A stretch of DNA of 25,575 bases from JBFMFB01 sp040752115 (GTDB taxonomy: Bacteria; Pseudomonadota; Gammaproteobacteria; Burkholderiales; Sulfuricellaceae), in NCBI GenBank assembly GCA_040752115.1, contig JBFMFB010000029.1, forward strand, positions 1 through 25,575, given 5' to 3'. The notes under the pieces were generated by a model. It saw nothing but the letters and a program-made list of their open reading frames with translations. It ran no database searches and had not been told where the DNA came from. Both the position numbers and the translations under genes were made by a program. This document shows, one piece after another, positions 7,094 to 14,955 of this stretch. The stretch's first letter is position 1; each line of letters starts with the position of its first letter.

Positions 7094-7603
7094 TTACAGC
7101 AAAGGTTTTAATGCGGTTTCCAACCTTTCCTCAGGGAGTTCACCCACCCAGGACAGCGCGACGCTGCCGCTGCGGTTGACGACCAGAGTGAACGGCAGCC
7201 CGCCGGAGCGGTTGCCGCTCTCCCGCGCCAGCGTGATGGCGCGCGCATCGCCCAGCAGCACCGGATAATTCATGCCGATGCCGTCGGCAAACGCCCGCAC
7301 CTTCTCCGGTTCATCGACCGCTACGCCGACGAACACCACCCCGCGGTCGCGGTACTTGTCCTGAAGCCTGATGAAGGCGGGTATCTCCCGCCGGCAGGGG
7401 GGGCACCAAGGTGCCCAGAAATTCAGCACCAGCACCTTCCCCCGCCACTGGGAAAGCGGCTGGGGCCTGCCGGAGAGATCGTCGAAGCTGGCGGCGAACA
7501 AGGCCGCGGCGGAGGGCGCGCGGGGCGGCAGCGAAAAATAACCCGCCGCTGCAGCGACCGCGGCCAGGGCCGCTCCGATCAGAATCTTTCGGGTTCTGGA
7601 CAT
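7094..7603 (-). CDS. TlpA-family thioredoxin-like protein, membrane-anchored
   Basis: This is about 169 residues. A short basic N-terminus and one hydrophobic segment (ILIGAALAAVAAAAGYFSL) should anchor it to the inner membrane with the catalytic domain in the periplasm. The thioredoxin-like fold shows GKVLVLNFWAPWCPPCRREI with the redox pair CPPC, and the cis-Pro in GLPFTLVV. Proteins of this TlpA/ResA type reduce periplasmic disulfides, often for cytochrome c or copper-centre assembly. The start is only 4 bases after the dsbD stop, so dsbD probably supplies its electrons as well as its transcript. An in-frame ATG 7 codons earlier (7624) would overlap dsbD and cannot be excluded. Confidence 0.9.
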   Translation of the reverse strand: MSRTRKILIGAALAAVAAAAGYFSLPPRAPSAAALFAASFDDLSGRPQPLSQWRGKVLVLNFWAPWCPPCRREIPAFIRLQDKYRDRGVVFVGVAVDEPEKVRAFADGIGMNYPVLLGDARAITLARESGNRSGGLPFTLVVNRSGSVALSWVGELPEERLETALKPLL

Positions 7604-7607
7604 GCCC

Positions 7608-9851
7608 CTACCGCAGCGCCGCATTCAACCGTTCGAGGAATTTTCCCGGCTCTTCGTAGCCGATCAGGCGCAGCGCTTCGATCTCCTTGCCAGCCTTGTC
7701 GAAAAACAGGACACCGGGCGGGCCAAACAGGCCGAATTTTTTCAGCAGCGCCTTATCCTCTTCTTCGTTGGCGGTCACGTCCGCCTGGAGCAGCACCGCA
7801 TCCCTGAGGCGGGCCTGCACCTTCGCATCGCCGAAGGTGAAGCGCTCCAGCTCCTTGCAGGAAGCGCACCACTCGGCGTAAAAATCGAGCACCACCGGTT
7901 TGCCGGCGGCGTCCCGGATGCGCCGCTCCACATCGGCCGCGGTTTTCACCCGCTCGAATTTGGGATGGCCGGCCTCCGCCGCGCCGGCCACGGCCACCGG
8001 CGCGGCGCGCAGGCCGGACAGGGGCTGCAGGATGTCGCGCCCGCCGGCAAGCGCGCCGACCAGCAGCGCCACGCCGGCGATCAGGGCAATGACGCCGACC
8101 CCTTTCCAGAACTTGGCCGCCCCCCTGGCCGGGTGCGGCAGCGGATCGAGCGCGTGCAGGTAGATGGCGGAAACGATCAGCAGCGCCGCCCACAGCAGCA
8201 TGTGCGCCACCGCCGGGATCACCGGCGAAATCAGCCAGATCGCCACGCCCAGCAGCAGCACGCCGAAGAACGCCTTGACTGCCTCCATCCAGCCGCCCGT
8301 TTTCGGCAGCAGGGCGCCGGCGGATACGCCCACCAGGATCAGCGGCGCGCCCATCCCCAGCGCCATGGCGAACAGCGCCCAGCCGCCCAGCCACACGTCG
8401 CGGGTGAGGCTGATGTAAGCCAGCGCCCCCGCCAGCGGCGCCGCTACGCAGGGGCCGACGATCACTGCGGACAGTGCGCCCATGACGAACACGCCGGTGA
8501 CATGGCCGCCCTTCATCCGGTTGCTGGTGTCCGACAGCTTGCTTTGAAGGAAGGTCGGCATTTGCAGTTCGTAAAAGCCGAACATGGAAAGCGCCAGCGC
8601 CACGAACACCAGGGCAAACACCCCGAGCGCCCAGGGATTTTGCAGCGCGGCGGAAAGCATGGTGCCGGAGAGGCCGGCAGCCACCCCCGCGGCCGCATAG
8701 GTGAGCGCCATGCCGAGCACGTAGGAAAGCGACAATCCGAAAGCGCGGGCTTTGGTCAGATGCACTCCCTGCCCGGCGATGATGCCGGAGAGAATGGGGA
8801 TCATCGGGAACACGCACGGGGTGAGCGCGAGCAGGAGCCCGAAGCCGAAGAAGCTCGCCACCACCAGCCCGAAGCCGCCGCCCTTGAGCAGCCCGGCGAT
8901 CTTGGAGCTTTCGCCGCCCCCGCCCGCTGCCGCGGGCTGGTCGGGCGCAGCGGCGTCGACCGCGGTTGCCGCCGCTCCGGCCCTCAGCTCGACCGCAAAT
9001 GTCTTCTGCTGCGGCGGGTAGCACAGTCCCTTGTCCTTGCACCCCTGAAAGCCGGCCTCGAGAGTGACTTTCCTGCCCACCAGATTTTCCCCTTTGAGGA
9101 CGATGGCGGCCTGAAACGGCTTGTGGAACACCTGGATCTTGCCGAAATTGGGATCGTCCTTGGTTTCTCCGGCCGGCAGATCGGTCCGGGCGATTTCGAT
9201 GCTGAGAGGCGCTTTCACGGCAAAGCCGATTTTGTCCCGGTACAGGTAATATCCATCGGCCACCACGAAATCTGCCACCAGGGTATGATCGTCGCGCGCC
9301 TTGACCGTCAGCCGGAACGCCTGGTCGGGGCGCAGCGGCGGCTCCTGGGGCGCAGCGGCGGACGGCTGCGCCGGCTGCTGCAGCGCGACCGGCGCAAGAG
9401 CTGACGGCGCGGGCGGCTCCACGGCCGCCGCCGGCAGGCTGACCTTCACGCTCTGCGCCAGCGGCGGATAGCACACGCCGACGTCGGCGCAGCCCTGCGA
9501 CACCGCTTTCAGCGCGACCGTCTGCGCGCCGTCGCCCGTGCGCTTGAGCGGCAACCGGATGACGACTTCGCCGCGGTAGCTTTCCACCCTTCCGAAAAAT
9601 TCGTCCTGCTTGACCTTGCCGGGCGGCAACTGCGGTGCGCCGAGGACGGCCGCGCCGGGCTGGAGCGCGAACTTGAGCTTGTCGCGGTACAGGTAATAAC
9701 CGTCCGCGATGCGGTAGCGCGCCTCGATGGTGTTTGCGTCCAGCGCCCTGGCGGAAAACCTGAACGCCTCCTCGGGATCGAGCAGCTCGCCCTCCTGCGC
9801 ATGAACCAGAAAAGAAGCCAACAGCAGCAGCAAACCAGCAAGAAAGCGCAT
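7608..9851 (-). CDS. dsbD: Thiol:disulfide interchange protein DsbD with two N-terminal alpha domains
   Basis: DsbD carries electrons from cytoplasmic thioredoxin across the inner membrane to periplasmic partners. This one has 747 residues against about 565 in E. coli. A signal peptide (MRFLAGLLLLLASFLVHA) is followed by two related DsbD-alpha domains. The first (about 20-140) has GYYLYRDK, DEFFG and the cysteine pair C121/C127 in GCADVGVCYPP. The second (about 172-290) has GYYLYRDK, DPNFG and C271/C277 in GCKDKGLCYPP. The membrane domain (about 322-605) carries the redox cysteines C346 (LTPCVFPM) and C468 (VGPCVAAPL). The C-terminal thioredoxin domain has WCASC (C662/C665). The start with AGGAAACGGGAT upstream gives a proper signal peptide; a longer frame exists but would bury it. 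cutA lies 10 bases upstream, a common pairing. Confidence 0.97.
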   Translation of the reverse strand: MRFLAGLLLLLASFLVHAQEGELLDPEEAFRFSARALDANTIEARYRIADGYYLYRDKLKFALQPGAAVLGAPQLPPGKVKQDEFFGRVESYRGEVVIRLPLKRTGDGAQTVALKAVSQGCADVGVCYPPLAQSVKVSLPAAAVEPPAPSALAPVALQQPAQPSAAAPQEPPLRPDQAFRLTVKARDDHTLVADFVVADGYYLYRDKIGFAVKAPLSIEIARTDLPAGETKDDPNFGKIQVFHKPFQAAIVLKGENLVGRKVTLEAGFQGCKDKGLCYPPQQKTFAVELRAGAAATAVDAAAPDQPAAAGGGGESSKIAGLLKGGGFGLVVASFFGFGLLLALTPCVFPMIPILSGIIAGQGVHLTKARAFGLSLSYVLGMALTYAAAGVAAGLSGTMLSAALQNPWALGVFALVFVALALSMFGFYELQMPTFLQSKLSDTSNRMKGGHVTGVFVMGALSAVIVGPCVAAPLAGALAYISLTRDVWLGGWALFAMALGMGAPLILVGVSAGALLPKTGGWMEAVKAFFGVLLLGVAIWLISPVIPAVAHMLLWAALLIVSAIYLHALDPLPHPARGAAKFWKGVGVIALIAGVALLVGALAGGRDILQPLSGLRAAPVAVAGAAEAGHPKFERVKTAADVERRIRDAAGKPVVLDFYAEWCASCKELERFTFGDAKVQARLRDAVLLQADVTANEEEDKALLKKFGLFGPPGVLFFDKAGKEIEALRLIGYEEPGKFLERLNAALR

Positions 9852-9861
9852 ATCCCGTTTC

Positions 9862-10197
9862 CTAATTTTGTTGTTCGTTCCCGCTTGTTTCCGCCGCCAC
9901 CCACCCCATATATTCAGGCAGACCGGCGGCAATCGGCAGCGCGATGATTTCCGGAAGTTCGTAAGGGTGGCATTGTCGGATGGCTTTTTCAACCTTGCCG
10001 TAATGCGAACGGAGTGTTTTAATCAGCACCGGAATTTCCTCGGCGGTTTCGATCCTGCCCTGCCAGCGGTAAACCGAAGTGCACGGCGAGAGAATATTGA
10101 CGCAGGCCGCAACCCGCTCCCCCACCAAAACATCGGCAAGCCGGCGGGCACTGTCCGGGTCCGGCAGATTCGTGACCACCACTATTGCTTCTTCCAT
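9862..10197 (-). CDS. cutA: Divalent-cation tolerance protein CutA
   Basis: The 111-residue product has typical length for this small trimeric ferredoxin-like-fold protein, linked to copper and other divalent-metal tolerance. Landmarks are VVVTNLPDPDSARRLADVLV, RVAACVNILSPCTSVYRWQG, EEIPVLIKT and HPYELPEIIALPI. The C-terminus ends in YMGWVAAETS. It leads a cutA-dsbD-tlpA operon, with dsbD 10 bases downstream. Its start codon is only 12 bases from the divergent fxsA start, so its promoter must overlap fxsA. Confidence 0.97.
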   Translation of the reverse strand: MEEAIVVVTNLPDPDSARRLADVLVGERVAACVNILSPCTSVYRWQGRIETAEEIPVLIKTLRSHYGKVEKAIRQCHPYELPEIIALPIAAGLPEYMGWVAAETSGNEQQN

Positions 10198-10209
10198 AAG
10201 GTTCCATCC

Positions 10210-10626
10210 ATGCGCACTGCGCTGATCCTGTTTATTTTACTTGGTTTTCCGGTACTGGAAATTTTCACCCTGGTGCAGCTCGCCGACCTGATCGGCTGGT
10301 GGCTGCTCGCCTGGGTAGTCGGCAGCGCCCTGGCGGGCGGATTGCTGCTGCGCGAAGCCGGCTTCGCAATCCCCGCCCGCCTGTTCGCCGCCCTGCAAGC
10401 CGGCCATTCCCTCAATTTCGCCCTGCTCGACAGCTTCCGCACCGTGCTGGCCGCACTGCTCCTGATCTTCCCGGGCGTCGTCAGCGATTTCCTGGCGCTG
10501 ATTCTACTGCTCCTTCCCCATCCCAAGCCGAGCCGGCCGTCGTCCCAGATGCCGGGAAATGACGGCGTGATCGAGGGGGAATGGCGGGAAGCGGGGGATG
10601 GGGACGAGCATCGGCGATTGCGGTGA
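10210..10626 (+). CDS. fxsA: FxsA family membrane protein
   Basis: The 138-residue protein is mostly hydrophobic: an N-terminal helix (ALILFILLGFPVLEIFTLVQ), a WWLLAWVVGSALAGGLLLRE segment, and a third hydrophobic region (VLAALLLIFPGVVSDFLALILLLL). A short hydrophilic tail follows. FPVLEI and LLIFPGVVSD are typical of FxsA, known in E. coli for relieving F-plasmid exclusion of phage T7 when overproduced; its normal role is unclear. The ATG follows a weak AAGG. A longer frame that starts inside cutA on the other strand was discarded as a shadow. Confidence 0.93.
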   Translation: MRTALILFILLGFPVLEIFTLVQLADLIGWWLLAWVVGSALAGGLLLREAGFAIPARLFAALQAGHSLNFALLDSFRTVLAALLLIFPGVVSDFLALILLLLPHPKPSRPSSQMPGNDGVIEGEWREAGDGDEHRRLR

Positions 10627-10920
10627 ATTGGTGCCGCTTCGCGGGATATTTTCTTGCTGGGGGCAACCCAAAAAACCGCGCGTAGCGCGCACCACTTCCA
10701 TCCGGCGGATTACGCTGCGCTATTGAGGTGGCCCCAAAATACCTGCCTGCGCACGCGCGATTGACATAGGGCGGCCCGTGGCCGCCACTTTTTCGGCGGG
10801 CGCGGCCCGCCCTATCAGCGCGTTTCCGCGGGGCACAAATTTTTTGGTTGCCCAAGATATGGCGGCGTATTTAAGGGCCGGTTTAATAATCCGCCCTACC
10901 ACTGCTCAACCCGGAGCCCA
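10627..10920. other. Gene-free spacer between fxsA and murI, mosaic of repeats
   Basis: No credible gene is seen in these 294 bases. They contain a two-hairpin REP-like element (10764-10815). Two pairs of inverted segments interleave around it: GGGCAACCCAAAAAA (10661-10675) against TTTTTTGGTTGCCC (10840-10853), and GGCGGATT (10704-10711) against AATCCGCC (10888-10895). Short frames here are low-complexity and not supported. fxsA and murI converge on this region. Confidence 0.65.
10764..10815. repeat. REP-like element with two hairpins (copy A)
   Basis: It holds two adjacent perfect 7-bp hairpins with 3-base loops: GGCGGCC-CGT-GGCCGCC and GGCGGGC-GCG-GCCCGCC. They are separated by ACTTTTTC and bracketed by outer arms ATAGGGCGG/CCGCCCTAT, so the whole could fold into a three-way junction. 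The same layout recurs in opposite orientation at 11757-11808. It resembles REP/BIME elements. Confidence 0.8.
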
Positions 10921-11727
10921 CTACCACTTCACGACATGCACATTCGCCAGCGTCCGCCCCAGAAAGCGCTCCCCGATCGTCTGAAAACGCAGCGGCACAT
11001 CGGTGACGTAGAACTGATAATCCGGCGGCACGCGCTGGGGGTTGGCGAGGTTCAGCTCGTTCAGCAGGGCGGCGGTTTGCTCCGCCATCGCTTCGGCCGA
11101 ATCCACCAGCCGCACCTCGGGGCCGGCCACTTCCTGCAGCAGCGGCTTGAGCAGGGGATAGTGGGTGCAGCCCAGCACCAGGGTGTCGATGTGCTGGGCG
11201 AGCACCGGCTTGAGGTATTCCTGCGCGGTAAGGCGCGTGACGGGATGATCCAGCCAGCCTTCCTCCACTAGCGGCACGAACAGGGGGCAAGCCTGGGAGA
11301 ACACGCGCACTTCCGGCTCGTGCTGGTGAATCGCTCGCGCGTAGGCGTTGCTGTTGATGGTGGTGGGGGTGCCGATCACGCCCACCTGCTTCTTTTTCGT
11401 GGCCGCAATGGCGCCGAGCGCGCCGGCGTCGATCACGTCCAGCACCGGCACCGGCGAAAGATCCTTTACCACCTGGGAAGCCACGGCGGCCATGGTGTTG
11501 CAGGCGATGATCAAGAGCTTGACCTGTTTTTGCAGCAGGAAGCCGGCGATCTGGGTGGTGTAGTGGGAAATGGTCTCGACTGATTTCACCCCGTACGGCA
11601 CCCGCGCGGTGTCGCCGAAGTAGACGATGTTCTCGAACGGCAGGCGCTCCATCAGGGCGCGCACCACGGTCAGGCCGCCCACGCCGGAATCGAACACACC
11701 GATGGAATTGTTGGGATTGGGTTGCAT
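10921..11727 (-). CDS. murI: Glutamate racemase
   Basis: The 268-residue product makes D-glutamate from L-glutamate for peptidoglycan. Landmarks are the N-terminal IGVFDSGVGGLTVVRAL with the Asp-Ser pair at 13-14, GDTARVPYG, the first catalytic cysteine C76 in IIACNTMAA, and the second, C187, in VLGCTHYPLL. AAGGAAC lies ahead of the ATG. The gene is flanked on both sides by REP-like elements of the same family in inverted orientation. The minus-strand neighbour upstream is an SDR-type gene whose stop lies in the repeat 75 bases before the murI start; co-transcription is possible. Confidence 0.98.
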   Translation of the reverse strand: MQPNPNNSIGVFDSGVGGLTVVRALMERLPFENIVYFGDTARVPYGVKSVETISHYTTQIAGFLLQKQVKLLIIACNTMAAVASQVVKDLSPVPVLDVIDAGALGAIAATKKKQVGVIGTPTTINSNAYARAIHQHEPEVRVFSQACPLFVPLVEEGWLDHPVTRLTAQEYLKPVLAQHIDTLVLGCTHYPLLKPLLQEVAGPEVRLVDSAEAMAEQTAALLNELNLANPQRVPPDYQFYVTDVPLRFQTIGERFLGRTLANVHVVKW

Positions 11728-11756
11728 TGGAGTTCCTTGTTTTGATGCCGTTCGAT

Positions 11757-11808
11757 CGGGCGGGCCGCGCCCGCCGCACGGAGGCGGCGGCCAGGGGCCG
11801 CCCTATGT
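11757..11808. repeat. REP-like element with two hairpins (copy B)
   Basis: It has the same architecture as copy A at 10764-10815 but in the opposite orientation: GGCGGGC-CGC-GCCCGCC followed by GGCGGCC-AGG-GGCCGCC, ending in GCCCTATGT. The spacer between hairpins differs (GCACGGAGGC-like here, a T-rich spacer in copy A), while stems are conserved. It contains the stop codon of the upstream SDR gene (11803-11805). Confidence 0.8.
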
Positions 11809-12669
11809 TCCCGATTTTACGCCTTCCTGCACCGTGGGCCAGACCAGCCGCACGCGCAGCTCGTCCTTGATCCGTGTGTTCGTCAGCCGCCGCGATTCGT
11901 TCATGAACGACAGCAGCTCCGGTGCGATCCGCCGCCGGGCTTCTTCCCGGTCGATGCGCTCGGGGCGCGCCAGACCGAAATGGTCGGCGACCAGATCGAA
12001 CCAGTCGCCCATTTTCAGCGCCGAATCGTCGGCGGCATTATAAATCCTGCCGTTGCGGCCGCGCCGCAATGCTGCGACGGCGATCCGCGCCAGGTCGTCG
12101 GCGTGGATATGATTGGTATAGGCGTCATCCTCCGGCCGCAGCGCAGGCGTGCCGGCTTGCAGGCGCGCGAGCGGCAGGCGGTTTGCCGCGTAGATTCCCG
12201 GCACCCGAAGTATGCTGACGGCCACGCCGCGGCGCCGCCCCCATTTCCGCAATTCAGCTTCCGCATCGGCGCGGCGTGCGGCGCGCGGCGTTACCGGGCA
12301 AATCGGCCTGGTTTCGGCCGCCGGCGCGCCGGCGCAATCGCCGTAAACGCCGCTCGTACTGATATATATCAACCGCTGTGGTAAACTGGGTCGCCTGTTC
12401 AGGGCAGCCAGCAAATGCCGGGTACGCTGGTCGCATACGCCATGGCTCTGCGGGGGCGCGAAGTGCAGAATACAATGCGCCAAGCCTGCCAGCCTGCCCA
12501 AACTTTCTGGCCGGTCCAGATCCCCGGCCACCGGAATCACGCCCTGGCAACGCAGCCCGGCGCTGCGTTCCGGATTGCGCACCAGCGCATAGATGCGGTA
12601 ACGTCCGCGCAAATAAGGCACAGCGCGCGCAGCGATGTCGCCGTAACCGATGATCACCAGCCGTTGCAT
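11803..12669 (-). CDS. NAD(P)-binding SDR/epimerase-like protein
   Basis: The 288-residue protein begins MQRLVIIGYGDIAARAVPYL, a Rossmann nucleotide-binding start (GYGDIA in the place of GxxGxxG). It continues with RVPGIYAANRLPL and NHIHADDLARIAVAAL, as in the extended short-chain dehydrogenase/epimerase superfamily (YeeZ-like). YISTSGVYGD supplies the Ser and Tyr expected near the active site, but the usual YxxxK is not clear (the Tyr sits in GVYGDCAG). The substrate cannot be named. The start was chosen at the Rossmann strand; the ribosome binding site is weak. It is divergent from the flavin reductase gene, with only 24 bases between start codons. The stop codon lies within a REP-like element, so the last residues (SGT) border repeat sequence. 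Confidence 0.8.
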   Translation of the reverse strand: MQRLVIIGYGDIAARAVPYLRGRYRIYALVRNPERSAGLRCQGVIPVAGDLDRPESLGRLAGLAHCILHFAPPQSHGVCDQRTRHLLAALNRRPSLPQRLIYISTSGVYGDCAGAPAAETRPICPVTPRAARRADAEAELRKWGRRRGVAVSILRVPGIYAANRLPLARLQAGTPALRPEDDAYTNHIHADDLARIAVAALRRGRNGRIYNAADDSALKMGDWFDLVADHFGLARPERIDREEARRRIAPELLSFMNESRRLTNTRIKDELRVRLVWPTVQEGVKSGT

Positions 12670-12693
12670 TTGAAATCGCTTACAGGAAAACGC

Positions 12694-13734
12694 ATGCCCT
12701 TTACCATCACCATCAAACCCGGCAACCACGCCTGCACGGCGCGGGAGGGTGAATCCATCCTGGAAGCAGCGCTAAGAGAAGGACTCGCCCTGCCCTACGG
12801 CTGCCGCAACGGCGCCTGCGGAATCTGCAAGGGCCGCATCCTGGAAGGATCCGTGGACTACGGCGTTTACCAGGAAGGCGCGCTCGGCGACGCGGAAAAG
12901 CGCGCCGGCTTGGCGTTGTTCTGCCGTGCCACGCCGCTGTCGGATATCACCATCGAGTGTCGCGAGGCGCGCGCCGCCGGGGATATCCAGCTCCGAACCC
13001 TGCCTGCCCGCGTCCACACGATGGAAAAAGCGGCGCCGGATGTCATGGTGCTGTACCTCAAGCTGCCCCCCTACGAACGCCTGCAGTTCCTTCCCGGGCA
13101 ATACATCGACATCCTGCTGCCGGGCGGCCTGCGGCGCAGCTTTTCGCTCGCCAACGCGCCGCATGACGACGAATTCCTCCAATTGCACATCCGCCTTGTT
13201 CCCGGCGGATTGTTCACCCATTACGTTTTCAACGTCCTGCGGGAAAAAACCATCCTGCGCTTCGAAGGGCCGCACGGCGATTTCTTTCTGCGCGAGGACA
13301 GCGACAAGCCGATCATCTTCGTGGCCGGCGGTACCGGCTTCGCGCCGGTCAAGAGCATGCTGGAACACGCCTTCCGTATCGGGATCGACCGCCAGATGGT
13401 GCTGTACTGGGGCGCGCGCAGGCTGCGCGACCTTTATATGCCGAACCTTCCCGGCGAATGGCAGCAGCGGCACGAGAACTTCACCTTTATCCCGGTGCTG
13501 TCGGAGCCAGGACCGGAAGACGCATGGCCCGGCCGCACGGGCCTGGTGCACCAGGCCGTCCTGGACGATTTCGCCGATCTGGGCGGTTATCAGGTCTACG
13601 CGAGCGGCGCCCCGGCGATGGTGGAAGCCGCGCGCGCCGCGTTTTTCGCGAGAGGGCTGCCGGAAATCGAGTTCTTCAGCGACGCTTTTACCTTCTCCGC
13701 TCCGCAGCAGCCAAGCGCTGGACCGGCCGCCTGA
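12694..13734 (+). CDS. 2Fe-2S ferredoxin-domain NAD(P)H-flavin oxidoreductase
   Basis: The 346-residue protein is a three-domain electron-transfer reductase. A plant-type ferredoxin domain comes first (about 1-90), with cluster ligands C37, C42, C45 and C77 (YGCRNGACGIC, LFCRA). Then comes an FAD-binding barrel with R148-SFS in RRSFSLANAP, and a NAD(P)-binding domain with AGGTGFAPVKSM at about 211-222. This order matches proteins annotated as CDP-6-deoxy-3,4-glucoseen reductase (AscD/DdhD-like) and the reductase parts of oxygenases such as phenol or toluene monooxygenase. No CDP-sugar or oxygenase partner is nearby, so the acceptor is unknown. AGGA is 8 bases before the chosen ATG. A frame extending upstream overlaps the divergent SDR gene and was rejected. 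Confidence 0.9.
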   Translation: MPFTITIKPGNHACTAREGESILEAALREGLALPYGCRNGACGICKGRILEGSVDYGVYQEGALGDAEKRAGLALFCRATPLSDITIECREARAAGDIQLRTLPARVHTMEKAAPDVMVLYLKLPPYERLQFLPGQYIDILLPGGLRRSFSLANAPHDDEFLQLHIRLVPGGLFTHYVFNVLREKTILRFEGPHGDFFLREDSDKPIIFVAGGTGFAPVKSMLEHAFRIGIDRQMVLYWGARRLRDLYMPNLPGEWQQRHENFTFIPVLSEPGPEDAWPGRTGLVHQAVLDDFADLGGYQVYASGAPAMVEAARAAFFARGLPEIEFFSDAFTFSAPQQPSAGPAA

Positions 13735-13773
13735 ACAAACCTGTCCCGCCGCAACGAGTCTTTCGGCAGCTAC

Positions 13774-14955
13774 CTATGCGCGCTGCCTTGCCAGCATCAG
13801 GCTTTGCCGATAATGGTCGCAGGCTTCACTGTGACTGCTCATCTTCTCCAGCCGCTCTGCCAACGCCAGGTGCGCTTCGCTGCCCGGCTCGATGCTGAGG
13901 CTCGCCTCCAGATAACTTTGGGCCTTGCCCCACAACTCCTGCCGGGTACACAGCTTGCCCAGCGACAGCAGCAGAGCCGCGTCAGCAGGATGAGCTTTCA
14001 GCCAATTTTCGGCGCGTTCCAGTTGCTTCAACGGGTCCTTGCCGGGGCAGTCGCCGTAGAGTCTGACGAGTTCGCTGTCCCACTGTTTTTCCAGGCTCTG
14101 CTCGATAATCTCCAGCGCGGCCTGCCCATCCCCCATGGCGAGGAAGTTCTTTGCCGCCGCCAGGGCGACCTTGCTGTTCAGCCGGTCGGCAGCGGGAATT
14201 TTCTGCCAGTAGGCTTTCAACTCGACAGCGTCGAAAGCTTTGCGCTTCAGGTTTTCCAAATGAGCGTTGAGCTTGAGCTGCTCCGCTTGCACCGGCTCGA
14301 TCGCGTCGCGCTTTTCCAGTTGCGCGACGAGCGCGATGACCTGGTCCCAGTTTTTGGCCTGCTGCTGGGCTTTCAGCTCCAGCCGCAGCGCCGCGGCCAG
14401 TTTGGGAGACAGCGCGTGAAGCCGCCTCAGCACGACCAGCGCATCCTGCAGGCGGCGCTCGTCCAGCAGCAACTCGGCCTGGGTCATCAGCCGCGCCACC
14501 GGCGCATCCGGCGCCAACCGCTCTGCCTGCTCAAGGTATGCGTCGCGCCTGTCATACGCTTTCATTTCGTGCGCGGCGCGCGCAGCGAGCAGCGCATTGA
14601 GCTCCGGCGACTCGTGCATTTCCAGGGCCGCGACGGCGAGCTTTTCCGCCTTGCCGTGGCGCCCTTCGGCGTAGGCCATCAGGCCTTCCTGCATGGCGGT
14701 GCGTGCCTTCTCCTGCCTCCGTTCGCGCTTGAAAACGCGCACCCGTTCGGGCAGACGCAAGGTATTCACCACCAGCCGAAGCATCGCATAGCCCAGGAAA
14801 AACGCCAGCAGCAGCAGCGTGATCATCAGGTTGAGCGACAGCTCTATCCGGTAGGGCGGATAGACCAGCAGCACATAGCCGGCGTTATGCTTGGCGGCAA
14901 CCGTCAGCGCCACCGCCAGCGCGAGGATCGCCAGAATCCAGAACAGGGTTTTCAC
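13774..14955 (-). CDS. hemY: HemY-type TPR membrane protein of the heme gene cluster
   Basis: The 393-residue protein has two N-terminal membrane helices (LFWILAILALAVALTVAA and LNLMITLLLLAFFLGYAMLR) followed by a long tetratricopeptide-like helical region. This is the proteobacterial HemY family, which lies with hemCDX and has been linked to coordinating heme biosynthesis enzymes. It is not the Bacillus protoporphyrinogen oxidase of the same name. The start is GTG and overlaps the hemX stop by four bases (GTGA), so translation is coupled. It is the last gene of the hemC-hemD-hemX-hemY run and converges with the flavin reductase gene, 39 bases away. No convincing terminator was seen in that gap. 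Confidence 0.93.
   Translation of the reverse strand: MKTLFWILAILALAVALTVAAKHNAGYVLLVYPPYRIELSLNLMITLLLLAFFLGYAMLRLVVNTLRLPERVRVFKRERRQEKARTAMQEGLMAYAEGRHGKAEKLAVAALEMHESPELNALLAARAAHEMKAYDRRDAYLEQAERLAPDAPVARLMTQAELLLDERRLQDALVVLRRLHALSPKLAAALRLELKAQQQAKNWDQVIALVAQLEKRDAIEPVQAEQLKLNAHLENLKRKAFDAVELKAYWQKIPAADRLNSKVALAAAKNFLAMGDGQAALEIIEQSLEKQWDSELVRLYGDCPGKDPLKQLERAENWLKAHPADAALLLSLGKLCTRQELWGKAQSYLEASLSIEPGSEAHLALAERLEKMSSHSEACDHYRQSLMLARQRA

Noticed and set aside
7602..9404. 600-codon plus-strand open frame opposite dsbD
   Set aside because: The product has Gln/His/Arg-rich composition and no recognisable domain, while the minus strand encodes a full DsbD over the same bases.
7753..9474. 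573-codon minus-strand frame inside dsbD in another phase
   Set aside because: It is a Gly/Arg/Ala-rich shadow of dsbD with no start signal.
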